From positions 59,164,987 through 59,228,986 of the forward strand of contig OU744726.1 in NCBI GenBank assembly GCA_916613615.1: 64,000 nucleotides of DNA, in the 5' to 3' direction. The position numbers were made by a program, and so were the translations under genes. Under the pieces are notes generated by a model. The model did no database searches. It was given only the letters and a program-made list of their open reading frames with translations, and had not been told where the DNA came from. This document shows positions 41,301 to 53,300 of the stretch, one piece after another. Positions within the stretch are counted from its first letter, which is position 1, and the number at the start of each line of letters is the position of its first letter. Origin of the DNA: Steromphala cineraria. Lineage: Eukaryota > Mollusca > Gastropoda > Trochida > Trochidae.

Positions 41301-44300
41301 CTTGAATGGTCCCTTTAACTAAGGTTCACCTTAATTCACATTTTTTACATTACAGTAAGGTTACCTCAGTGACTTACGATCAACTTAAAGCTTTGTGAAA
41401 GGAGGCCCAGGAGGTACAGGGTTTGTATCCTGTGTTTGAATTTTGTTGATTATTTCTTTATATTTCATTATTTTGATTTGCTTTCAGTTTTCCTCTGATG
41501 CAAAATTTGTCAGCCCATGCTTCAACCACACACCCTTTGTACAAGCTAACTACCGCAATAAACAGGTAAGATATAATTCCAAGGATTGCATGCCGGATAG
41601 CACAGGTGTCATTTTCCTCAATGATTCATAATGAAACTCTCATATAAAAAATAAACATTTCAAATTCAGTGAAAAACACCCATTGTCTACTAGTTCTAGT
41701 TTCACTGCAATTCATTGCCACCACGTTAGGCTTTTTCCCTGAAATACAAGTAGACATCTTGATATAAATACTAAAAATTGTCTTGGCAGAACTGGAATTA
41801 AGTTGATAAATAATTGCATATCTTGTTGCAGAGATTGTCAAATGATGTGAACCTTCTTGATGCAAACGGGATGGCAAACTTCAAGGCTGGACTCACCTTT
41901 GCTTTTGAGCAGTTTGCAAGGGTAATGTAATATTTTATCTAGAGATATCCTTGGGCTTCAGATCTGTATCTAGTTTACCCCTGTCAACCTCGCAAAATCA
42001 ATGAAGAATATACTTTTTAATCTGATTTATCACCTGTAAGGGTGAAAAGTTTATAGCATCTATTTCAAGCAATGAATATCTGTCATGTCCTAAAATAAAA
42101 TAAAAAGGTCAATGTTTCATTTGAACTTTGGTATGGAATAGATAATTGATGGACATTATCCTTAGTTTGGTACATTTGACTTTAATTCACATTGCATTAA
42201 ACCAAAGGCGACATACTTCTTTTGAACTAATGTTGTTGTGTACCTACTCCTTAAGGTTGATAAATACCTTATTAAAATTTTGCAGCACAGAAGAGCAAGT
42301 GACATAGATTATCAGGATACTTTGTCCTCTTCTATAGTGATGCCGCCATGGTTGAAATATTGTCCTTGCTGCACTTAACAACAACCTCTCTGACCTTCTC
42401 TGTTTGCCCATCGTCAACAGACATTCCTTTTGATATCATCTCAATCAAATTATGTTTGACCTACAGTTTGAGAGGAATGAGAGTGACCCGGCAGACGACA
42501 ACCGTCAGTTCGGTGCGTCCTGTAACAAGGTGATCATGATGCTGACAGACGGAGGCACAGACAATGCAGAAGAGGTCTTCAAGGAGTTCAACTGGCCCAA
42601 CAAGACCGTGAGGGTCTTCACATATGCAGTAGGACCAACAGCTAACCCAACTAACGCCATCAGGTGGATGGCCTGTGCTAATAGAGGTATGTAGGCCAGG
42701 GTCCCCTTTCACAAAGCAACCTTAGCTAAGGTTGGCCTTAACTCCCATTCTTTAACATTGCGCTAAGGCTACCTTTAGGACTTGCGGTCACCTTAGGGCT
42801 TTGTGAAAGGGGGCCCTGTCTTATAAAGAGGAGTAAATGTTTCAATATATTCCTTCTGCTAAGATACAAACTCGTTCTATCTAAGGGTCTCCCCACTACA
42901 CTGTCTGACAACAGCCTTGAGGCACATGTAGGAGTTCAATGATGAATAAATTTAGGCTTTGAAAATCAAGCGATATGCTCGCTTCTGATTGGATCTGATA
43001 AGGTCATGTGACCGGTGTACAAGTCAAGTGAGCAAGTTTTGTTAGTTATACAACTTAAACTTACAAGTTTCAAACAGATTAAAACTGTGTGGACAAGGAC
43101 ATTATGAAATTCATTTCTTAAAACAACTGTGTCACAATCACCAATCACATAAATGAATTCAAAAGAAAGATGGTGGCTAGCATGAGGAAAGGAGTAATTG
43201 AAAGAAGATACTTGCCCATACCAAGACTTTCACTTTAGGTCATATGATTAATGAGCAGGACTTGTGTCAGAAAATGCAGCTGTTGAGGTTGTTCGTAAAC
43301 CATTGTGGAGGGGAAACACCTGTGATGAATCAGTTCAAATCTTAGTATAACCCTGTATTCCCCATTTGCTGATATTTAAGTGACCTAGGATCCAGTTGGA
43401 CCTGGATACACCCAGCTTTACATAATGTTATCTTGCCTCAATTCTCTGAATAAGATATTCCTGTGAAGTTGATAATGGCTTTGAGTTCAAATTTCAATAA
43501 ATTTACTTGACCAGATACTCATGTATCAAATTAAGTGACTGTATCATGGGTCTCTGGCCAACATACTTCAAATGAATAAACTACTCTATTACTTGACCTA
43601 TCATGAATATTTATAATAGTTCTTTCTGATAAGTTTTGGCCTCATTTTGTATAAAAGAAGCATTTTAAATGTAAAATTTCCTGCATGAAAATATTAAGAA
43701 AGATCTCCAAGTAACTTTATTTTGTTCTCTACAGGCTACTTCTCACAGATTCCTGCAATGGGAGCCATACGCACAAGGGTTCAGGTAGGAATTGATTTAC
43801 TCTTGTCTTGTCAGTCTTGATTATTATAGAAATTTTATTGATTATTCATTTCCCATGTCCTAATTGAAACATGATTTGATTACAGGTGAAATTGAAAAAT
43901 AACCTTTTATGATTGATTTTCTTTATGTGTTCAGATTTAATTACATAACAATTACATCCAAGTGTGACACATACGTTCAAAATTATGATCCAGATATGAA
44001 TGCTGACCTATCATTAATGGCAACCACAAGTAAACCTATTTTTTTTTACAACCATTTTATTGACATATGCTGAAAATAAAATACACAATAAATTTCCCAA
44101 TTACAAACTTTTATCCAGGAATTTATATCAATGCAGTAACGGATCCAGAAGCGGCAAGGGGAATTTTAAGGGGGCAGAATTTTTTTTAATGTTTTTAAAA
44201 ATTTCCCAGTAAAAGAACCCTGCATCCCTTTTGAATGCTGGATCCGCTACTGCAATAGGCCCTTAAAGTAAACGCTTTTCTTGAATATCCACATCCTGTG

Positions 44301-47300
44301 TCAAGGTACAAACGCTACGCTAACTCCACTTATCTGTACCCTGAGCTCAGAAGCTAGAATCGCTCGCGCGGCCCGATTTTGGATATAGCCAATCAAATCA
44401 TTTTCTAGTTTGAATTTTATCGAGAAGGATGCAGGAAAAAGATTTGATTGGCGAGCGAATCTAGCTTCTGAGCCCAGGGTACAGATTAGTTGGGTTAGCG
44501 TAACGTTCGTACCTTGAGACAGGATGGAATATCCATACTAGACAGTTTTTTGCAAGTATGTATGTGTTCGCTGACTGAAGGTGGCGTATTTCAGGAGTAT
44601 GTAGGGGTGTTGGCTCGTCCGCTAGCAATACAACACATTGAGCATGCTCAGTGGAGCAGCAGTCATTCCAGTCCCTTAATGGGCGCCAGTACCAAGCCGG
44701 TATCGTATACATACACCCTGTGCCTTTCATTGTCGCTTCGGTGCAGGGCTTGGGCTCTTGGTTACTAGCAGAATCACCTTGATTAGTTTTGGTAGACAGT
44801 GGAACATCTTTTTCATCTCTTGATGGCTTAAGTTGTACTTTCTTACAGTTTGTATAGACATTTCACTGGACAGACTTTTGTGAGTGTTATAAGGGTAGTT
44901 ATATATAGAGTGACAAACAGCTTAACACCAATAACATTTTCATACACAACAGTATTACAGCCTTTGATATACTCATGTTTTGGTTTCTTTACTGTCCATT
45001 TTAACCGGAAATATTTGTAATACAACTCACCTGTCTGTCTTAAATTTTTTCTTTTTATGTTTTATTTGTACTTTTTTTCAGTCCTATATTTTCATATCTT
45101 ACAATCAACAACATTCTTATTTCCTGCAGTATTGAGTTCCACATTTCTCTCTGTTTTCAATCTCAATTTGCCTCCCATCTTCTCCTCAACACACAATGTA
45201 AGATCAAACAAATCCAAAAGAGGAACTTGAAGAATATTGGTTCCAAAACTCATGATTCCTGTACCAGACAGACCTTAGAGGGACTGCATGAATTTTATTA
45301 CTTGTTAAGCAGCAAGGCATGGTGCTTTCACCATTTTTCTGCTCCTCTTTATTGTCACATATACATGTCCACTTCGGTTCGACTGAAAACACCCATTAGT
45401 AGTCCGGTAGACCAATTTAGCCACTTTCATTCAAGATCTAATCTTTCAAAACAAGTTCATTCATTTTATGCATGAATGCTTTATCTGAAAATGTGTTTAC
45501 TGCACTATTTGTCCTTTGAATTTTACACAGAACTTAGTGATGTGAAGGGAAGAATTACAAAGACTTTTTAGAAAAAACGGAATTGTAAATTGAAAAAATA
45601 GATGTGTTGACGTTCTAACTTTGTGTGAAGCTTTAAAATGAGTTAATATGAAAGCGTAACCTTGTGGTATAGATGAAGTTTTTTTGCAGTGATCACGGGA
45701 CATTGAACAGAACTAACCCTCACTATAATAGAGTCTAGATATCACTATCAAACAACTTCTTTGCAAGGCATAACTCATCTGGTCCCAATCACTAGCCAAC
45801 TTAACCTTGCTGCATTTCCACCTGTGCCCTCTTTTCGGCTCTGCACTGGTACTTGAAAACCAATGAAGTCTCCTGGGGGCTGTTGCACAAGAGACTTTAC
45901 ACGAAGGTTAACTGTAGTGCCATCCTTTCAGATTCAGGCTACCTTAGACTAACATTTAGTCTCAGAAGTATTTTTAAACAAATCATGTATTATAACAAAA
46001 TGGAGCCCCGAAGATGCTTTAAACCTGAGCAATCTAGACTTGCTATACTTTTCTAGACTGGGTTGGTCATCAATTAAATGTTTTTGCTTTAGGGTCTGGA
46101 TTACAGACTAAGGCTACCTTATTGATTGAAGTCCACCTTAGTGTTTTGTGCAACGGGACACTGGAGGCTTCTGCTTTTAATCTATAATGGTACTCCACTG
46201 AAACTTTTGGTGAACTGCAGCAAGTTTTGAATGAGCCAGTGAGTGAGACTGGTGCTATATATGCCTTGCAGGAGAAATTGTTTCACAGATTGATGAGGCA
46301 AACCTGAGCTTCTTCTCAATTATGTTAAGCTTGCTAGCTTCCTGTTGGAGATCAAGACTTGATCAGTTTGTTATTCCTTAGACCAAAAAAGCTTTTAGAT
46401 AACAGTGAGTCAATGCTGAAAACATTTCTACTTTTGGTTTTAGGGTTACTATTGATGAGGATAGCAAATTATTAAACTGTTAGCTATAGATTTGTTTTAG
46501 TACTTGGACATTAATCTTCCGCATAGTTCCTTGGTATTAGACAAAGAACTTCACTCAAGATATTAATCAGTAGCTTGTAATGTTAAGAAGTACTAGAATT
46601 AGTGCAGTAGCCTAACATGAAGTTATGCAAGGAAGACTTTATACCCAAATGTGTTAGCCATACCCCTGAAAGTCTTAATTCCACTGCCCCCTTCTTCTTT
46701 TGACTTTCTTGCTGTTTAAATGAAATGTTTTTTTATCCAATTCAATCAATATTTAATCTTTGATCTTTTTCTTGCCAAATCAAGATATAGCTTAAAACCA
46801 TTCTACCCAAACCTTTCAACTCAAATACCAGTCCCCTCAAAACAACTCTAAAGAAAAATAATATGAATTGATTGAATCATCTCCTGGAAAATCAATTCAG
46901 TCACACATTTTACCTTCAACAGCAAGATATGTTGTGTATGCCTCTTCTATAGCCCTTCTAATATTTCACAATTCTCTCTCTGTCCACCTCTATCAGTAAT
47001 CAGAAGTCTTCCCTCATCAGAAAGTACCCTCCCCCCTCCCCCCTCCCTAACAGACCCTCATCCAAAACCAACATCTCTGCAGAACCACAGTCTATCCTTT
47101 CTTTCCCCCTCAAACCCCCATAACAGACCCTCATCCCTAACAGACCCTCATCCAAAACCCACGTCACTGTAGAACCACAGTCTATCAATTCTTCCCCCCC
47201 CCCCCCCTCCCTAACAGACCTTCATCCAAAACCCTCATCTCTGTAGAACAACAGTCTATCATTACTTTGCCTGACTCTCTCTCCTCCCCATCCATTCCTG

Positions 47301-50300
47301 CTGATGCTGTAGTGATGTTGTCTCCCACAGGAATACACTAAAGCTCTTGTGGGACCCATGGAGTTTAGTTACGGTCAGAATATCAACTGGGAAGTCACTC
47401 GGGACCCTCATGTATGGGTAACACAGATGATGCCTGCACAGAGACAGGGCTGGACCATCTAGTACCTCAGAGATCCAAGTTAAATTCACCATCTCTCGAT
47501 AAGCTATATGAATTTTCAGGAAAATTGGTCTTGATAGTCATTGTGAGGACAAATTGAAAGTCCTCAAAATTCATTCCAAAATTAAAGCCTTTTGACAAAA
47601 TTATTTTGACAATGATCTCAAAATTTCCAAAATTGTATGACACTTTACGGGCAGATATGTTATTGATAGAATAATTGATATATGCAGATATCCTTATCAT
47701 ATATGATTAAGTCCCAGAAGTGGCTCCAAGGTGCTGTTAACGCGCAAAGCCCTTGAGGAAATGATGATCATGTCTTTTGACAACATTTTTTGACTGTGAT
47801 CTCTATTATTCCCAAAATTGTATGACACTTTACGGGCAGATACGTTATTGATAATAATTGATATATCCAGATAACGTTTTCATATATGATAAAGTTCTGG
47901 GCTGGCTCATACGGCGTGTGAAGCCCTTAATGAAATGATGATATGGTTCCAGTCCTGTCTGAGAGTGTGAAACACAGCATGGCATTGTTGGTTACCATGA
48001 TAACAGACATATTTGAATTGATAACCCTCTAATTGCTAACCATGACACTCAACTGCATTGTGGATGTGAGAGCATACCTACAGAGTGACGTTCTACTGTT
48101 CTCGTGTCCTCTTTTGTTTTATTTGCAAATTGATTTTCTTTTATGGAATGACGGTGAAGGATGGTTTAATATTGAATGCTTTGACCTGTTACAAGATACA
48201 TTTGCCTGGTGTGCGGTGCTGTTTGAACACCTTATTATCAGAAGAAACGATCTATGACTAGAATATCATTGTCTGATTTGTGTACCTCATGAACTCTTGT
48301 GCCAGATTGTGTTTTAATGAGATTACGAGCTTTTTAGACTTTATGCCTTAGACGTTGAAATGAGGATATCTGAAGTACAATATTAGCATTCTAGAATTAA
48401 AAGGCATATCTTAAATTGCCATTTACAAATTGATGCCGACATTTTGGCATTGCTTTGATATGCCTATTTGGGCTGTGTCTTGATTATTAAAATTCTCAAA
48501 TTCATAATTTTAAAAATATATTCAATACTGCTTTGATGGAAATTTCATTTATTAGTTTCTCACTTTTTCTAAAAAGGGAATTCATGTGGTACACAATTCA
48601 ATATTGCAAAATGTTTTGATGAAATGAATGATTTTTTGGAAAGTTTTTCTCTTATGTTTACTCTTTACATTTGTGGAATTCATTTTTTCAAAGGAAAAAC
48701 AGTCATCAACTAACAAAAGTTCTTCAAAATCTGATTTGAATTACTGAAAAATGTTTTATAACTGATTTCAGTGTTCTAAGCCTTTTTCATAGATTATACT
48801 GAACAAATATACTGAACATTAAGATCTGATGATAAATTTTGTTTCTTTGAAGGCTGTTTTTACCTTATATTGACTTTAAGAAAGTGATTACATGAAATCA
48901 CTAAGCCAAGCCAATGTTGTTACTGAAGATGAGATAAGACGTTCCTTTGATCTTGAATATATTACAAAGGATCCATAAGGAGTGAAAATTAAATTAGGCA
49001 TTAAAGGAAAGAGGTCCTCTAAAATTGCTTTATCTTTTGTGGACTAACAAGAATCATGGGAATGATGTGCAGTTCTTTAAAGAGGCAGTAGCACGGTTTT
49101 AGATAAAAAAAATTTTTTTTAATTTTCACTGATAATTGTAAGTTAATGCTAAATGTATTATTTTGACAGTGTCTTAATCTCATTACACAAGCCAATCATC
49201 CATAGTCAGAGGACACAGTATGAAGATTCACATAAAATCCATTGGCGGCCATTTTGTATGAACACTTTTAATTCATTTTGTGTAAGAAAAAGGAACTGCA
49301 CGGCTAAACTTCACATTATATATTTGAATTATTACTGCTCCATTTAGTATAAATATATTGTCTTTCAATTGGAACCTTTAATTTTCATTTTCCTGACATC
49401 CCCTTATATTCCCCCTAAAAGTGTGCTACTGCCCCTTCATATGACAAAGAATATTATGCTTCATTAAAGGTCAATCCCAATATATGCTATTTGTTAGACA
49501 TTTCCTGCTATATGAAGTTATTTTCAGAGTTTATATTGGCTTGGCTTGTACAACAAAGAGTGTGACACCATGTGTTGCTTTTTATGTCTTTCATGAAATG
49601 TCATGTATACATATCCATATATATTATATGTTTTTCAGCTACAAATAGCACATTGCAGTGTGCAGAAATGGTCTTTGATACATCTGATAACATTTCTGTC
49701 AACCATAACAGAAAATGGAAATCCAAACAGTCATATATATATTTGTGATAAGGTTTTTATATTTTTGTATAAATTAATTAATTATTTTATATTAATTGGA
49801 AGAAGAAGATTTCCTTTGAAGACTAATAAAAGCTTTGAAATGAAATACTGAAAAGTTTCATTCTTGATGTGGGTTAACCTGAATTCATATTGAAATTGAA
49901 ATGCATGAAAAATCTTAAGATGTTTATTAAGGACCGAGAAATGTCAACAAACAGTTTTCATTGAAGCTTTTGAATAAGTTTGTTTGTTCTCTAATCATGA
50001 AGTTGCACAAATTATTAACTGTATATATGGCAATAAGTATGCTGTACAGTAAATTATGAAAAAGTTTTCGCCCACTAATTTTAACATCATTGCATCAAAA
50101 ATCTCAAGTTTTCTGTGGAATTGTGGGACAATTTTCTAAATTTGACAAAACATAAATAAAAGAGCATATTACCAGTAAATAAAAACATAATATAAATCTG
50201 AAATTTTTTATATTATGCATTGACTCGGAATAAAACATAAACAATCATAGCATTTACATTTCAACTTATTTTTCATCAAGCTTTTTTAAGACAAAAATAA

Positions 50301-53300
50301 TTCCCCAAAAAAATTGATTTCATAATGAAATTCATTAAATTTTCTAAGCCAATACTTCATCATTTGTAGGTATGGCCAAAGCACACTGCACACTGCAATG
50401 TGTGAATATATATTCCTATACATGTGTAGCTGATTGGTGCATTTGCTTCATTAAAGGAATACATACCAGTTCTGAGTCGACCTCAGGTTCTGCAGAATGC
50501 CAAGCACTTTGTTTGGGGTAGCATATACTACGACCATCTGGTACTCATACCTACCTATACCTACCTACCTATAGTGTATAGTCTGTATAGACATTGTCTC
50601 GTTCTGTCTGTATCACCAGTAACCGTGTACTCGTCAGTGTATGTGTATCGTGCAGACTTACCTTGCTTCAGGATAGATAATGAATCTGGTTGTTTTAGAG
50701 AAATAGTTTTTTTAACTACCGCTGGGTATCACAAAATTTACAATAAAATCGCTTCAGGATAGATGATGAATTGGTTCAGGATATTTTCAAAAAGAAAGAG
50801 AAGTAGTTTATTTAACTACGCCCGGGTATCACAAAATTTACAATAAAATGACAGAATACATATGAAATTCTATTGGTATAACAATCAAGGTGTATTAGAA
50901 CTACGAGATCTGGTTATTTTTAAAAAGATAGAGAAATAGCTTATTCTAACTACCCTCAGGTATTACAAAATTTGTAAACAATAAAATCGCAGAATACATA
51001 TGAATTCAATTGGTAAAACTATCAAGCTGTATTAGACCCATTTAAATCATTTGAATACCTTTATTATATCAGTTAAATATATACAATTGGGAGTTAGATT
51101 TTCGTATTTTGATTAATAGATTTAAAGAGGGAGTAAAATCGGTCGGCCATATTGGATTTTTTCATATTGAGAAAAAACAGCTGTGATTTTACTCATTTTA
51201 CAACAGTGAGTTGGCAGTGAAAAGTAGATATGCTAGCATATGTAGAATTCGGGCAATTGTGAACTTCCAAAATGTGTAATTCCTGTCATTGAAAGAATAA
51301 ATGGAATAGATTTGTATCAACATACTTCATGTAACTTATTTCATTGGAGTTAACCAAAGAAGATAGGGTTGTTTGTTCTAGAAAGAAAAAACTACAAACA
51401 TGTTCCTTTTTATGAATATTGAATAGCAAATTTATATTTTAAACTAATGAATTTAGTAAACTTTTTATACTAAAAACGCAAATACATAGAATGGTTTGTG
51501 ATCAACATTATTGCAGAAAATACATACCATATATCATTGTAATAATATTGCAATTCCTCATGAAAGTGTTAAAAAAAATTTCATCAGATTATTTATCCAT
51601 AATTGTGGACAGTCTGATGTCACACCTAAAGACATTACATTATCATTTATTGATTTATGACAATATGCCTTCTTTATAGATAATAATATAATAGTGTTGA
51701 AATCCAATATCCAACAGCTGTTGCTGTTGTCAGTTCATGTATATATCAGTTAAGCCATAGTAGATGTTTCATGTGAGCTATAACTAACTTGTAATGTACG
51801 CTGTGACGCTACCAGGTCCATGTCAAGTTGGTTAGACTGTAGAAGCTTTCCCTGCTGCCCTCTGTGTATGTCCCTGTCTATGTACAAGCTGTTACTAATC
51901 AACCCGCGTATTGTGTAATTCCTCATTTAGTCTGCATAGCATTATGTACATTCAGCCATAGTTCAGAAATTGATATATATATATATATTAATGGTGCATC
52001 AAGGTAGATAAGATGTAGAGACAAGCTATTGTACTTCTTTGGAAATGTGGCTCATTAGACTGGTCAACATGTTACAGTGTTAATGATGTTAATGTTCTAT
52101 TGACATTTCTTCAAACTATCTGTATTTTCAACTTCTTTGGAATTTGGAAATGTGGCTCAATTAGACTTTGTAGACGGTCAACATGTTACAGTGTTAATGA
52201 TCTTTCACAAAGCAACCTTTACTAAGGTTGACCTTAACTCCCATACTTTAACATTGCACTAAGGCTACCTTAAGGACTTACGATCACCTTAGTGCTTTGT
52301 GAAAGGGGGCGATAGAGCCTTCTTTTGACATTTCTTCAAACTTTCTGTATTTTCATCTCTTATCAACAACTGGTCATCAAGAGCTGATTTTTTGTAGATA
52401 TACCTTTGCAAATTGAGATTAATGATTGAAGACAATATGATAAGTATTTTCAAAAACAACTAGACATTAGCCCTGAAATATTATTGATATACACCTTGGT
52501 GAAATTGGGATTAATGATTGACAAATGGTGTTCAAAAAGAAATCCTTTCGGCCTCAACTGCCACACAGAGCTTTCAGAGCTATAAAATGAAATATTTCTT
52601 GGCCTGGAAAATTAATATGTTGTAAACTACATCTTTCTACTTTGCTGCATCAATAAAGCTATGTAGCTGTATGTATAAATGTATGTATGTATGTATGTAT
52701 GTAAATGACCCTGTATTAGCAGCTGTTGTTCCGTCACCTTTTCTGTAGATATTATCCAGTGCAGTACGTCCAGGTGAACTCATGTGCAGTGTTATATATA
52801 TATACATTCATATAGCAATATATATATACATTCATATAGCAAATACTGCCATTCTCTTTCACAGGATTTTTTTTTTATTAGAGAGTTGTTTGTCAACAGA
52901 TTTGCTAAAATCATAGGTTGGACAATTGGAAAACAGTATTTGTTTTTTAGCCTCTGCTGAAAATGGTTGAACAATGAATTTTTTTTAAAACCTGTTATTA
53001 TTAAGAATTTGTTCTGTCAAGAAAACTTTTGAGAAGTGACCTGTGTATCTGTGATCTGATAAACTTGTATTTTATCCTATGGGAATGGAGTGTCTTTTTT
53101 TATTTTAAGAAATATTCACATGTTTATATGCAAGAAAATGTTTACATAAATAGTTAAATTGAGCCGTTAATTCTTTGAGTTAGCATCATGTCTCAATAAA
53201 CAGTACTAAAATGATATATGAGCATGTTGATTTGTCCGATTTATAATGTTATGATTTATCCGATTCTGATAAAATAGTCATGAAATGGATCCATTTGCTT

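Noticed and set aside
42348..42533. Second frame overlapping exon 12
   Set aside because: It crosses the acceptor and is a shadow of the real exon in another frame.
46274..46310. Possible fourth alternative exon after CCTTGCAG|GAGAAA
   Set aside because: The frame reads [11 protein letters not shown] then stops; no Tyr at position 2, no RP and no Trp, so it is not homologous to 14a-c.
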